Positions 1 to 12,095 of a stretch of 64,000 nucleotides of DNA are shown here, in pieces (positions within the stretch are counted from its first letter, which is position 1; each line of letters opens with the position of its first letter). The position numbers were made by a program, and so were the translations under genes. Under the pieces are notes generated by a model. That model made no database searches, was not told the DNA's origin, and saw only the letters and a list, made by a program, of their open reading frames with translations. The stretch comes from Lucinisca nassula. Its lineage: Eukaryota; Mollusca; Bivalvia; Lucinida; Lucinidae. Location of the stretch: the NCBI GenBank assembly GCA_963580285.1, contig OY757011.1:205175644-205239643 (forward strand), read 5' to 3'.

Positions 1-1144
1 GGGACAAAAAATGCCCCCGCCACGGGGCCCTTTGGTTTTACATGGGCTTATATAGGGAAAATCTTTAAAAATTTTCTTTTCTGAAACCACAAGGCCCAGG
101 ACTTTGATATTTGGTATGAAGCTTCATCTAGTGGACCCCTACCAAGATTGTTCAAATTTTAGTGCTGGGACAAAAATGCCCCCGCCACGGGGCCCTTTGC
201 TTTTACATTGGCTTATATAGGGAAAATTTTTAAAAATCTTCTTCTCTGAAACCACAAGGCCCAGGTCTTATATATTTGGTATGAAGCTTCATCTAGTGGA
301 CCCCTACCAAGATTGTTCAAATTATAGTGCTGGGGCCAAAAATGCCCCCGCCACGGGGCCCTTTGGTTTTACATAGGCTTATATAGGGAAAATCTTTAAA
401 AATTTTCTTCTCTAAAACCACAAGGCCCAGGACTTTGATATTTGGTATGAAGCTTCATCTAGTGGACCCCTACCAAGATTGTTCCAATTTTAGTGCTGGG
501 GCCAAAAATGCCCCTGCCCCGGGGCCCTTTGGTTTTACATAGGCTTATATAGGGAAAATCTTTAAAAATCTTCTTCTCTGAAACCACAAGGCCCAGGACT
601 TTGATATTTGGTATGAAGCTTCGTCTAGTGGACCCCTACCAAGATTGTTCAAATTATAGTGCTGGGACAAAAAATCCCCCCCTGCCACGGGGCCCTTTGG
701 TTTTACATAGGCTTATATAGGGAAAATCTTTAAAAATCTTCTTCTCTGAAACCACAAGGCCCAGAACTTTGATATTTGGTATGAAGCTTCATCTAGTGGA
801 CCCCTACCAAGATTGTTCAAACTATAGTGCTGGGGCAAAAAATGCCCCTGTCCCGGGGCCATTTGATTTTACATAGGCTTATATAGGCAAAATCTTTAAA
901 AATCTTCTTCTCTGAAACCGCTTGGCCCAGGTCTTTGATATTTGATGTGTAGCTTCATCTAGTGGACCTTTGACAAGATTGTTCAAATTTTAGCCTTTGT
1001 TGATGTTTGGTATGAAGCTTCACCTTTAAGACCTCCCTCAACATTATGTACATTAAAGCCCTGGGGCCAATAATGGCCCTCTCTGGGGCCCACTTGTTAC
1101 ACTATGGATCAGGTGAGCGATCCAGGGCCATCATGGCCCTCTTG
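1..1144 (+). mobile_element. HEL-A element, right part, with 165-bp satellite
   Basis: 1 to about 960 is a tandem array of a roughly 165-bp monomer (anchors TTGGTATGAAGCTTCATCTA and GGGGCCCTTTGGTTTTACAT). It is followed by a unique 3' part with CAGGTGAGCG at 1110-1119, the palindrome GGGCCATCATGGCCC at 1125-1139 and the terminal CTTG. The left end is outside the window. The same array and 3' end occur at 28738-33509 and 33522-38518. The Helentron-associated assignment is inferred from structure. Confidence 0.75.
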
Positions 1145-1225
1145 TTTAAATTTGAAATGTTCCATTTTGATATTGTTTTTACTACTGTTTCTTTATGAAT
1201 TTTAAACAAGTTTTGTCATTTTTTA

Positions 1226-2794
1226 GCAGGCGAGCTATTGTGATAAGTCACCGTCCGCCGTCCTTTAAATGACATCTCCTAAACCCCTGAATAGATTTTG
1301 ACCAAACTTGACAGAAGTCATCTTTGGATGGTCTTCTCTCAAAGTTGTTCAACAAATTTCAGTCCATGCTGAATTCCCACAGGACCGTATGAAATTAAGT
1401 TACAGTATTTCTGCAGAAATGTTGTGACAGGATTCTGACATGAAACCTGTATGAAAAATTTTCAAATATAATTTCCAGAAAGAATTTTCACTTAAATTTT
1501 GTCTTCGAGACGGGATTCAGGTGGAAAAGCTTGTGAAATATTTAAATTAGCAAGAAAATTGATGCAGGAATCCTGTAGAAAAAACAGACAGGATTCCTGT
1601 ATAAATTACGACAGGATTCCTTCATGGTTCCTGCAGGATTCCTGAATGAATTATTGACAGGATTTCTGCCTGAGCTAGTGACAGTATTACTGTCTGTATA
1701 TTCCTGCAGGATGCCTGCTAATTTAAATATTTGGTCCAGTTTCATTAACATAACACAATCATCTTAACATACACTGTAAAAAATTTGAGTTTTTATCTAT
1801 ATACAATAAGGAAGGAATATACTTGTGATGGAAAAGAACGTACAAAAACCTTGCATGCTACTTACATGTAACTCTTGAATTTAAATCCTTGGATTTCCGA
1901 AGCATCATTGTGATCTAATAACTTCAGTCTGCAAACACATACATAAATGTGCGGTTGGGGTTCAATCTTTGCAGTTTGCAAACTTAAAACTTTTGACACC
2001 CCACTAGTTAAGTATTTAATCAATTTAAAACACTGTTAATCTAAAATACTAAAAGTAACTCAGTGTCTTCCAAAATATAGTTGGAAATCCTTAGAACAGC
2101 TTTATACTTGTAAAGTTGTAAAGCAACACACAAGCAACACATTATCTCTGATGTCTTTGAATGTGTTATAGGAGTGCTCATGCCAAAATATTATGTTTCA
2201 GGAGGTGATTCTGCTCTGTTTTCATGCCAGACTTTTAAACAGAAATTTGGTTAACATTTTCATGCAGAATTTCTGTTAAAATCCAGCCATTTTCCTTGTG
2301 GAATCTGTAACCAAATTCCGTGGACAGGAAAGAAGAGTTCCACCATGATTTCTGTTACTGTCAACAAAGACTCCATGTGGAATCATGTCAGAATTTTTTG
2401 GGTGGTTGCCACGGCAAACAAACAGGGGAAAATAAAGACAAAAACCTTTAAAAATCTTCTTGTCTGAAACCAGAAGGCCCAGGTTTTTTATATTTGGTAT
2501 GAAGCTTCATCTAGTGGGTCTCTACCAAGATTGTTCAAATTATAGCCCTAGGGCCAAAACTGGCACTCCCCCAGGGCCCACTGGTTTGACTTAGGCTTAT
2601 ACAAGGAAAACCTGAAACCAGAAGGCTCAGGTCTTTGATATTTGGTATGATGCTTTGTATGGACTAGTTGACCTTGACCAAGATTGTGCAAATCATAGCC
2701 CTGGGGCCAAAAATAGGCCCTCCACGGGGCCTACTTCTTACACTATGGATCACATGAGAAATCCAGGGCCATCAAAGCCCTCTTGTTTGAAGGG
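1226..2794 (+). mobile_element. HEL-A element, degraded, with an internal insertion
   Basis: 1226-1370 matches the 5' part of the HEL-A element at 28738 (GGCGAGCTATTGTGAT, then TTTTGACCAAACTT and CAAAGTTGTTCAA). 2440-2794 holds about two diverged 165-bp monomers and the 3' end with the hairpin around 2769-2785 and CTCTTG. About 1 kb between, 1371-2400, is unrelated and rich in copies of ACAGGATTCCTG. It looks like a separate insertion, but its ends are not clear. Confidence 0.55.
1380..1730. repeat. Degenerate short repeats of ACAGGATTCCTG type
   Basis: The motif GACAGGATTCCTG or its near variants recurs about eight times at irregular spacing, partly as inverted repeats (GCAGGAATCCTGTAG, TCCTGCAGGATTCCTG). 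No coding potential. Origin unknown. Confidence 0.5.
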
Positions 2795-3480
2795 AAGAAT
2801 GTCCCATTTTTTATTCTGCCTGAATTGTCCGATAGGCACAATAGGGTTTTGTCATCTCTTTTTCCAAGAAATAGATACGGTGGTTATAAGATGATATTTA
2901 AGTAGATCACTCAGTTTTGTATAAAACATATAATGAGGGCATTCATTAGAATCATCTACTAAGGACTGATTTTTAAAGAGATTTATTTCAGAATTTTTCC
3001 ATAAATATAACCAGCTGACCACCTTATCTATTTCTTTATGTTGTATTATTAATAAAAGAGAGAGCTGGTAGGTGGTGGTGGTGAAAAAAATACAAATCTG
3101 GCTTGTTTTCTTCAGTGTAGGCGACCTATAATATCCTATATTTCTGGTCACTAGATACCTATATTTCTGGACCTAACCTATATTTTTGACTCCTTATATC
3201 ACTTGACGCCCTGAAGTATCCATTTCTGACCTTGACCTACATTTTATGGTTCACTGACTTTGTAAAATAGTGTGACAACCCTAACTTTGACCCTGATGTA
3301 AGAGTCTGTTTTTAAGAGTTACTTGGTACATGCTTGCAACTAGGAGTGAAATTTTTATGCAGGCATCCATGTTTGACCTTGACCTAGATTTCATGGTTTG
3401 GTGACTTTGCGCCCCCACAGGCGCGACATAGCCTTCGGGGGAATTCTTGTTGTATGTTTTTGAGTCTTTAACAATATTTG
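2795..3480. other. Unassigned sequence with no gene seen
   Basis: No exon-like or conserved coding segment is seen. 3160-3420 has scattered GACCTTGACCTA-type phrases that recall the internal repeats of HEL-B and HEL-D, and a possible terminal hairpin near 3410-3445 (GCCCCC ... GGGGG, then AATTCTTG). Probably old repeat debris. Confidence 0.5.
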
Positions 3481-3949
3481 TTGAATATTTTGCCAGCTAA
3501 GGTCAAGCAAAGGTTGGGGGCATTGTGTTTTACAAACACCATTTCTAGTTTTAAATAGAATTTGAAGTTACTTGGCAAACATGTTAACTATCATGGGACG
3601 ATGTGTTGCATGCATGATTCAGTTTGGTACCTAAAATGTCAAGGTCATACATAGAGGTCAAAGGTAAAAAAGGGGCCTTTTTTCGTGTTTTGTCAATAAC
3701 TTTCTTATTTTTAGATGGATTTTGAAATTGCTAGGCAGAAATGTTAACCACCATGAGATGATGTGTTGCACGCATGACCCAGTTTAATACCTGAAAGGTC
3801 AAGGTCATACATAGAGGTTAAAGGTAAAAAAAGGGTCTTTTTTGTGTTCTGTCAATAACTTTCTTATTATGCCCCCAACTTTGAAAAAGTTTGAGGGGCA
3901 TATTGGTTCTGGTTCGTTCGTCCGTTCGTCCGTCCATTACGCTTTTGAT

Positions 3950-6455
3950 GCATAGCATAACTAAAGAACCGTGTATGCTAGGGTTTTGAAATTTCATATA
4001 TGGATTCCTCATGGAAAATTAGCTGACGCGTATTTTTTTCTCGTCCGGATTATGCCCCCTTCAAGAGTTATTGCCCTTTGATTTTTTTTTTAATAAAATC
4101 TTGTCAGCAAGATATCTCAAAAACTATTGGAGCTAGAGCCTTGAAAGTTGGTGATTATATTGATGGTGATGAGTAGATGAACTGATTAACTTTTGACAAA
4201 ATTCCGAAAAATACTTTGTGAGTTATGGCCCTTTGTCATTTTGGTAATTTGTGCCCATTGTAATGTATGCTAAAAGTGATGCATAGCATAACTTTAGAAC
4301 CATGTATGCTAGGGTTTTGAAATTTCATATATGGATTCCTCATGGAAAATTAGCTGACGCGTATTTTTTTTCTCGTCCGGAATATGCCCCTTTCAAGAGT
4401 TATTGCCCTTTGAAATTTTTTTAGCTCACCTGACCGAAGGTCATGGTGAGCTTTTGTGACAGTAAGATGTCCGGCGTCGTCGTGCGTCGTCCGTCGTCCG
4501 TCGTCCGTCGTGCGTAAACTTTTTCTTGTGAACACACTAGAGGCCACAGTTTTGGTCCAATTATCATCAAACTTGCTCAGAATGATAATCATGACAATAT
4601 CTCGGTCAAGTTCGAATTTGGGTCATGTCGGGTAAAAAAGTAGGTCAGTAGGTCAAATCATAGAAAAACCTTGTGAACACTCGAGAGGCCACAATTTTGG
4701 TCCAATCATCATCAAACTTGCTCAGAATGATCATTGTGACAATATTTTAGTGAAGTTTGAATATGGATCTTGTCGGCTTAAAAAGTAGGTCAGCGGGTCA
4801 AATCATAGAAAAACCTTGTGAACACCCTAGAGGCCACAATTTTGGTCCAATCATAATCAAACTTGCTCAGAATGATCATCATGACAATATCTTGGTCAAG
4901 TTAGAATATGGGTCATGTCCGGTCAAAAAGTAGGTCAGTAGGTCAAATCATAGAAAAACCTTGTGAACACTCTGAAGGCCACTGTTTTGGTCCAATTATC
5001 ATGAAACTTGCTCAGAATGACCATTGTGACAATATTTCAGTCCAGTTCGAATATGGGTCATATCGGGTTAAAAAGTAGGTCAGCGGGTCAAATCATATAA
5101 AAACCTTGTGAACACCCTAGGGGCCACAATTTTGGTCCAATCATAATCAAACTTGCTCAGAATGATCATCATGACAATATCTCGGTCAAGTTTGAATATG
5201 GGTCATGTCCGGTTGAAAAGTAGGTCAGTAGGTCAAATCATAGAAAAACCTTGTGAATACTCAGGAGGCCACAAGTTTGGTTAAATCATTAATCTTGCTC
5301 AGAATGGTCATTGTGACAATATCTTGGCTAAGTTTGAATAAAGGTCTTTTCGGGTCAAAAAGTAGGTCAGTAGGTCAAATTAAAGAAAAAACTTGTGAAC
5401 ACTCTAGTTAATAAAATCTTGTCAGCAAGATATCTCAAAAACTATTGGAGCTAGAGCCTTGAGAGTTGTTGAATAGATTGTTGGTGATGAGTAGATGAAC
5501 TGATTAACTTATGACAAAATTCCAAAAAATACTTTGTGAGTTATGGCCCTTTGTCATTTTGGTAATTTGTGCCCATTGTAATGTATGCTAAAAGTGATGC
5601 ATAGCATAACTTTAGAACGGTGTATGCTATAATTTTGAAATTTCATATATGCATTTCTGATGGAAAATAAGCTGACGCGTATTTTTTTTCTTGTCAGGAT
5701 TATGCCCCTTTCAAGAGTTATTGCCCTTTGAATTTTTTTTAATAAAATCTTGTCAGCAAGATATCTCAAAAACTATTGGAGCTAGAGGCTTGAAAGTTGG
5801 TGAATATATTGGTGGTGATGAGTAGATGAACTGATTAACTTTTGACAAAATTCCAAAAAATACTTTGTGAGTTATGGCCCTTTGTCATTTTGGTAATTTG
5901 TGCCCATTGTAATGTATGCTAAAAGTGATGCATAGCATAACTTTAGAACAGTGTATGCTAGGGTTTTGAAATTTCATATATGGGTTCCTCATGAAAAATT
6001 AGCTGAGGCGTATTTTTTTTCTCATCCGGATTATGCCCCTTTCACGAGTTATTGCCCTTTGAAATTTTTTTAATAAAATCTTGTCAGCAAAATATCTCAA
6101 ACACTATTGGAGCTAGAGCCTTGAAAGTTGTTGAGTATATTGGTGGTGATGAGTATATGAACTGATTAACTTTTGACAAAATTCCGAAAAATACTTTGCG
6201 AGTTATGGCCCTTTGTCATTTTGGTAATTTGTGCCCATTGTAATGAATCCTAAAAGTGATACATAGCATAACTTTAGAACTGTGTATGCTATGGTTTTGA
6301 AATTTCATATATGCATTCCTAATGGAAAATAAGCTGACACATATTTTTTTCTCATCCGGATTATGCCCCTTTCAAGAGTTATTGCCCTTTGAATTTTTTT
6401 TAATAAAATCTTGTCAGCAAGATATCTCAAAAACTGTTGGAGCTAGAGGCTTGAA
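3950..6455 (+). repeat. 331-bp tandem repeat array, interrupted
   Basis: The anchor TAATAAAATCTTGTCAGCAA occurs at about 4092, 5410, 5741, 6072 and 6402, a period of 330-331 bp. Monomers include TAGCATAACTTTAGAAC and TTATGCCCCTTTCAAGAGTT. The spacing jump between the first two anchors is due to the nested HEL-A2 element at 4424-5408. Confidence 0.75.
4424..5408 (+). mobile_element. HEL-A2 element nested in the 331-bp array
   Basis: The 5' end TAGCTCACCTGACCGAAGGT, with its short hairpin (CTCACC ... GGTGAG), is followed by a GTCGTCCG microsatellite and then a 145-bp tandem array (GAAAAACC at 4663, 4808 and 4953). The usual CAGGTGAG plus hairpin 3' end is absent: the array runs straight back into the 331-bp monomer near CACTCTAG at 5408. 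This is a 3'-truncated copy, or one whose end uses CTAG. Confidence 0.65.
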
Positions 6456-6881
6456 AGTTGGACCATGAGTCATGTGCAAGACCAAGGTCCATACCTCCAA
6501 TGTCAAGGTCATACCTAAAGGTCAAAGGTAAAAAAAAGGACAGTCAATAACTTCCTTATTCTTTGATGGATTATGAAATTACTTGGCAGAAATGTTAACC
6601 ATCATGAGACGTTGTGTTGTACCGCAAAGGTCAAGGCCATACTTAGAGGTCAAAGGTAAAAAAAAGTGCTTTTTTTGTTTACGGCCAATAACTTTTTTAT
6701 TTTTCTATGAACATTTTTAAAGTTACTATGCAGAAATGTTCATCTTCATTAGATGATGTGTTGCACACAAGACCCAGCTCAATACCTCCAATGTCAAGGT
6801 TATACTTAGCAGTCAAAAACGGGGGAGACATCTGTGTTTTTGTAGAAAAACAAATTCTAGTTACAGATTTATTTCCCTTTT

Positions 6882-8654
6882 TAGCTCGCCTGTACGAAGT
6901 ACAAGGAGAGCTATTGTTGTCACCTCGGATGGCGTGGGCGTGTGCGTTTGCGTTCCAGTCACACTGCATTAAAGTTTTTCAAATGCTTATATCTCAACAG
7001 ACACTCATCACAGACCACTCATATTTGGAACTTAAGTACCTGGGAGGGTCCTCTGATGTTCAAAGAGAACAGACCCCTGGGTTCATGCCCCGGGGTGGGG
7101 CTAGGGGTCAAATTCTAGAACACCTTTGTAATTCTGTGTTAAAGTTTTTGAAATGCTTATATCTCAACAGTCACTCATCACAAAGCATTCATATTTACAA
7201 CTTGGATACCTGGGAGTGTCTTCTGAGATTCCAAGACAACACACCCCTGGGTTCATGCCTGGGATTGGGGATGGGGGTGGGGCTGGGGGTCAAAATCTAG
7301 GACACCTTTGTAATTTGTTGTATACCTTTCCATTATACTAACGAGTTATAGACACAATTGGTTATACATCAGCCAATCAAGTGACATTGGTTCAAGTGTA
7401 AAAGGGTGAAGGTCATGGTGACCTACATTTCACGGTCCAGTGATTTTGCCTTATATCTTGAAGTTTATTTGTTGGAGAAATGTCATACCTGGGATATTAG
7501 TTCCATGTGACTCCACGATTGACCTCAAAATATATCTAGGTCACTGTGACCTATATTTCATGGTTCAGCGATTTTGCCTATTATCTCGAATACTATTTGA
7601 TGGAGAAATGTCATACCTGGATAATTAGTTCCATATGACCCAATAATTGACCGCAAAATATATCTAGGTCATGGTGACCTACATTTCACGGTCCAGTGAT
7701 TTTGTCTATTATCTTGAATACTATTTGATGGAGAAATGTTATACCTGGGTTATTAAATGCAGGTGACCCCATTATTGACCTCAAAATATATCAAGGTCAC
7801 TGACCTATATTTTATGGTTCAGCAATTTTGCCTATTATCTAGAATACTATTTGATGGAGAAATGTCATACCTGGATTATTAGTTCCATATGACCCAATAA
7901 TTGACCACAAAATATATCTAGGTCATGGTGACCTACATTTCATGGTCCAGTGATTCTGTCTATTGTCTTGAATACTATTTGATGGAGAAATGTTATACCT
8001 GAGTTATTAGTCGCATGTGACCCCATTATTGACCTCAAAATATATCTAGGTCAGTATGACCTATATTTCATGGTTCAGTGATTTTGCCTATTATCTTGAA
8101 TACAATTTGATAGAGAAACGTCATACCTGGATTATTAGTTCCATGTGACTCTTATAATTGACTGCAAAATATATCCAGGTCAGTGTGACCTATATTTCAT
8201 GGTTCAGTGATTTTGCCTATTATCTTGAACACTATTTGATGGAGAAATGTCATACCTGGATTATTTATTCCATGTGACCCCATGATTGAGCTTGAATTAA
8301 TATCTAGGTCAGTGTGTCCTATATTTCATGGTTCAGTGATTTGTCCTATTATCTTGAATACTATTTGATGGAGAAATGTCTTACCTGGATAATTAGTTCC
8401 ATGTGATCCGATGATTGACATGGAAATATATCTAAGTCCTTGTGACCTATTTTCATGGTTCAATGATTTTGCCTTATAATTCAGATACAATTTGATCCTA
8501 TAATGTAATATCTGGAATATATGTTCCATGTGACCTGATTATTGGTCTCAAATATATCAAGGTGAGTGTGACCTATATTTCATGGTTCATAAATTTTTCC
8601 TTATATCTTGAAGTCGCGAAACAGGCGAGCTATGCTGTCTGGTGACAGCTCTTG
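6882..8654 (+). mobile_element. HEL-B element, complete, with 127-bp array
   Basis: The 5' end is TAGCTCGCCTGTACGAAGTA with partner GGAGAGCTATTG. The 3' end has CAGGCGAGCT at 8622-8631, the exact inverse of the 5' AGCTCGCCTG, then a hairpin AGCT...AGCT region and CTCTTG. Inside, from about 7440, lies a tandem array of 127-128 bp (TTGATGGAGAAATGTCATAC, TTTCATGGTTCAGTGATTTT). A long open reading stretch at 6707-7300 is not coding. Confidence 0.7.
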
Positions 8655-9540
8655 TTAGTTTTTGCTATATTAAGCTTGTCTGGAGCATATCTCTAAAAGT
8701 TTTAAAGGTAATTTAGTGAAACTTGATACACTGATTGGGGCTATGAGAGAAATCGCAGAATGCAAGAAGCATAACCCTACCAACAGTATTTAAGGAGTTA
8801 CTTCCCTATTTAATTAGGGCCCCACACAGTATTTTGGGTGCCCTATAGTAATCTCATTGTCAGTCAGTTTCAAATCTAAACCAAAACATTTAACCGGTTA
8901 TAACTTCAAAAGTATTATCCCTACTCCCATGAAACTTCACACTCATACTAACATTCACAAGACCTACATTCTGACAAACCATATTGCTTTTGTCCGTGTG
9001 TTTGTCGCGCCTTAACCAAAAAACTTAACCTCGGTCATAACTTCAAAAGTATTTGCCCTACTCTCATGAAACTGCACACACGTATTTACTATCACAAGAC
9101 CTACATTCTGACAAAGGGCCATAACTATATTCCTTTTCGGTGTGTGTTTGTCAGGCCATAACCAAACAACTTGAACTCAGTCAAAATTTTAAAAGTATTT
9201 ATCCTACTCTCATGAAACTTCACACACATACTTACCATCACAAAACCTACATTCTGACAAAGGGCCATAATTATGTTGCTTATTTTCACTGAATTATCTC
9301 CCCTTTTTCAAAAAATATCTCCTGTTGTTTCATAACCATGGGTAATAGGGCTTTCATATTTCACATATGTATTCCTTGTGACATTCTTCATTGAAAATCA
9401 CTTACTAGGGAACACAAAACTGAGTTTCTTTGTCTTATGGTTTAAGATTTACATGCCCTTGCACGGAAGGGGCCTTACATTTCTCCTTATTTTGCAGTCT
9501 TTGTTGAAAATCACTAACTAGGGAATTCTTAGACTTTAGG

Positions 9541-9625
9541 TTAAACCCATTTGGTACCGGAAACCCCAAAAGGGGTAAGTGGCAAACAGTGCAGGCCCAG
9601 ATCAGACACCACGAAACTCGTGTTT
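9541..9625 (-). repeat. P3 MITE fragment
   Basis: It shares TTGGTACCGGAAACCCCAAA and the half-core GCAAACAGTGCAGGCCCAGA with full P3 copies and is then cut off after the hairpin start. Confidence 0.6.
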
Positions 9626-10243
9626 GTCACACCTTAACCTGGCCCTACTGTTATGAAACTTCACACACATACTTACCATCACAAGACCTACATTCTGACA
9701 AAGGAGAATAACTTGTGTGTTTGTCACACCTAAACCAAAAAACCTTAACCTCAGTGATAACTTCAATAGTATTTTGTCTACTCTCAAGAAACATCACACA
9801 CATAATTACCATCACAAGAACTACATCCTGACAAATTGCATTTGGGTGTGTATTTGTCAGGCCATACCCAAACAACTTAAACTCCGGTCAAAATTTTAAA
9901 AGTATTTGTCCTACTCTCATGAAACTTCACACACATACATTACAAAAACCTACATTCTGACAAAGGGCCATTACTATATTGCTTATTTTCACTAATCGTC
10001 TCCCCTTTTTCAAAAAAATATCTCCTGTTATTTCATAACAATGGGTGATAGGGCTTTCATGTTTCACATGTGTATTCCTTGTGACATTTTCCATTGAAAA
10101 TCACTTTAATACTAGGGAACACAAAATTGAGTTTCTTAGCCTTATGGTTTAAGATTTACAGGTCCTTGCAGGGAAGGGGCCTTTCATTTCTCATTTTTTT
10201 TTTTTTTTTTCATTCTTTGTTGAAAATCACTACCTAGTTTCTT

Positions 10244-10327
10244 TATTTGTACTCCAAACATCAGCTGAGGGTACTCATTAGAACCTCCTCATTCAGACTG
10301 TTCTAACGAGTACCCATAACCTTTGTC
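10244..10327. repeat. P7 short palindromic MITE
   Basis: An 80-bp inverted repeat: GGGTACTCATTAGAAC on the left answers GTTCTAACGAGTACCC on the right. The same palindrome, with small changes, occurs about ten times in the window. Confidence 0.65.
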
Positions 10328-10555
10328 TTCAAACAAATCTTATCAAACTTCAAAGTGTATAGGATCATTTCACTAAAATAACCCTCCTACTACTGCGCTT
10401 CTTCGGGGAGCATCCCTCGGTTTCACCGATGCTCTTGTTTCTTACCTGCTAGTGTGCCTGTAAACTGAATGTGTTTGAAAAGGGGTCTGCCTAAAATTTA
10501 AAGGAAACAAAATTGTACTTAAGGAGCCAGTTTAGCCCAGAAAATGTCATTTGCT

Positions 10556-10757
10556 ACAGTGAAATTCCGCTTTAAGGACTAGCTAAAATAAGCCTAATTC
10601 CTCTGTAACAAGCTTATTTTAAAAGTTTCCGATATTCTTTTTTTTTACATCCAGTGTCCTGAAAAAAGAGACCACATTTGGTACTGTTCAAAAGTGGTCT
10701 TAAAGACCACTTTTGAACAGTACCAAAGGTGGTCTTAATATAGGAATTTTACTATAT
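10556..10757. repeat. P1 foldback MITE
   Basis: Outer ends ACAGTGAAATTCC and GGAATTTTACTATA are imperfect inverted repeats. The centre is a near-perfect palindrome in which GGTACTGTTCAAAAGTGGTC is followed by its complement. Ends about 87 bp upstream of exon 1. Confidence 0.7.
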
Positions 10758-10843
10758 TGATTTTCGTGCGAGAGAACTTTGAACTGTGCATGCAAGAATT
10801 TAAGAATTTCATTTTAGGTAATTTCTGTTCCATTATTTCCTAG

Positions 10844-11088
10844 GTACACTGTGCACAGTAATGGCACCTTGACTGTTTCCTGGCTTGACTCAGAACATGC
10901 GGGTGTCTACCAGTGTTTCATCAGAAACGAGGCCGGGGAAACGTTTAAGTCAACTTGGCTGACGGTGAACAAAGCTCCGCCAACGTTTATTCGGAGACCC
11001 AAAAATATCACGGTTATTGAGAAGCATGATGCGAGATTTGAGTGTGAGGTCAGAGGAGCTCCTAAACCTGTGATCTCCTGGTCTAGAG
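10844..11088 (+). CDS. sdk: sdk exon 1 of window: end of one Ig domain and start of the next
   Basis: Acceptor TTTCCTAG and donor GTATGG bound the exon. It opens with the third base of a codon and ends with one base of the next (phase 1). It reads YTVHSNGTLTVSWLDSEHAG, then VYQCF, the second Ig cysteine with the usual D-x-G-x-Y-x-C context. After the linker comes PPTFIRRPKNITVIEKHDAR with FECEV as the first cysteine of the next Ig, ending in PVISWSR with the core tryptophan. By comparison with Sdk this should be the end of Ig4 and start of Ig5; the exact Ig number is inferred, since upstream exons are outside the window. Confidence 0.88.
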
Positions 11089-11557
11089 GTATGGTTAATG
11101 GTTGGCCTTGGCTAAATTTGTTATAATTGGTCATAATAAACAATAATAATGTCTATTTGTTTGGGATAACTTGTTATGTAAGAACTTCTCTAACATATGG
11201 TTCTTAACAATTAAATTAAAAGATAAAACTGTGTAAAATATAAACAATATTTACATTATTTACATGAAATGGGCGTAAAATATTGAATGTCTAGGAAACT
11301 GCTATTCAGATAGCGATGGAGTTAACATTTTGTTTTAAAATACTGAGTGGTTATAATTATATTGGAACTCCAAATTTATATGACAAAACAACTGGTCAAA
11401 CACATTCTTGAAGCGCCAGTTCTGGTAAGAATATAGCAGTCAGGTGGTAAAAACTTAGAGTTTAAGTCTTATTGTATAGTTTCTTTTAAAATATACCAAG
11501 GCAAATGTGTCACCATCCAGAGATATGCTTTGTTTTCGAGTGGCCTAATATTATATG
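11089..11557. other. Intron sequence without recognisable repeat
   Basis: AT-rich intronic DNA between exon 1 and the P1/SINE-2 block. No exon, RNA gene or repeat of the window's families is seen. Confidence 0.6.
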
Positions 11558-11995
11558 TATAGTGAAATTCTGCTATTAAGACCACCTTGAATTAAGACTA
11601 ATACTGGTTTAAAAATAATAATAATCGACCTTATTTATAGAGGGTAACACATTTAGTACTAGTACTAATCTTCCATGTGGCCCTCTTTTCCTGGGTAGGA
11701 ACCAGTACTAAGCAATGTGGATAAAGTTTCTTGCTCAAGGAAACAACACGTGGCACTTGCGAGGCTCGAACCTCGTACCTCTCGATCTCAAAGCCGATGC
11801 TTTACCACTGCACCACAGCGCTCCAGCGCTCTAAAAAGCTTTTTTTAGAAGGGTGCAGTCATTCTGTCTGTGTGTGTGCTTTTAACAGTGTCTTCTAGTC
11901 AGAGACCACCTTTGGGATTGTTCAAAAGTGGTCTTAAAGACCACTTTTGAACAATCCCAAAGGTGGTCTTTATATTGGAATTTTACTGTATATAT
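11558..11995. repeat. P1 foldback MITE, split by a SINE
   Basis: The left end TAGTGAAATTCTGCTATTAA at about 11560 and the central palindrome with GATTGTTCAAAAGTGGTC near 11920-11955, ending GGAATTTTACTGTATA, belong to one P1 copy. The SINE-2 copy at about 11612-11826 separates them. Confidence 0.7.
11612..11826 (-). mobile_element. SINE-2, tRNA-derived, minus strand
   Basis: Read on the minus strand, the head has an A-box-like TGGTGCAGTGG (11804-11815) and a B-box-like GAGGTTCGAGCCTC (11761-11774), tRNA-like in spacing. A unique body (GGAAAAGAGGGCCACATGG) and a tail ending in ATTATTATT follow. The cloverleaf is not intact, so this is a SINE and not a tRNA gene. A truncated relative lies at 25487-25570. 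Confidence 0.75.
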
Positions 11996-12095
11996 AAGAA
12001 TGTGATCACCCTGTCCTGTCACACAGTTTCACATACATGGGAATTGAAAGTACATGGCATTCTGTCTTTCTACAACATGTTTTACATTGTTTCAG

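Larger units (their letters stand above)
3540..6862 (+). mobile_element. HEL-D type composite with nested arrays
   Basis: 3540-3865 and 6460-6800 carry the same roughly 160-bp phrases (AAGGTCAAGGTCATAC, GGCAGAAATGTTAACCA, CAATAACTTTCTTATT). A second element starts at 3867 with ATGCCCCCAACTTTG and its inverted partner, followed by a CGTCCG-rich stretch. The 3' end is at about 6815-6862: CGGGGGAGACATCTG, hairpin TGTTTTTGTAGAAAAACA, then AATTCTAG before T. This is read as one element invaded by others. Confidence 0.5.
8655..10441 (+). mobile_element. HEL-C/HEL-G composite repeat region
   Basis: An AGGGCCCCACAC 5' motif with partner GGGTGCCCTATAGTAATC at 8816-8862 starts a HEL-C type end. The body carries tandem phrases (CATGAAACTTCACACACATA, ACAAGACCTACATTCTGACA) shared with the HEL-G element at 47192. 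The 3' end at 10398-10435 is the hairpin GAGCATC...GATGCTC followed by TTG. A P3 fragment (9541-9615) and a P7 palindrome (10244-10325) are nested in it. Confidence 0.5.

Noticed and set aside
1542..1751. 69-residue minus-strand open frame with repeated RNP motifs
   Set aside because: It comes from the ACAGGATTCCTG-type short repeats; no splice or family evidence.
6707..7300. 197-residue open frame on the + strand
   Set aside because: It runs across a HEL-D 3' end and into the HEL-B 5' region, with repeated phrases in two frames and no conserved domain. An accident of GC-rich repeat.
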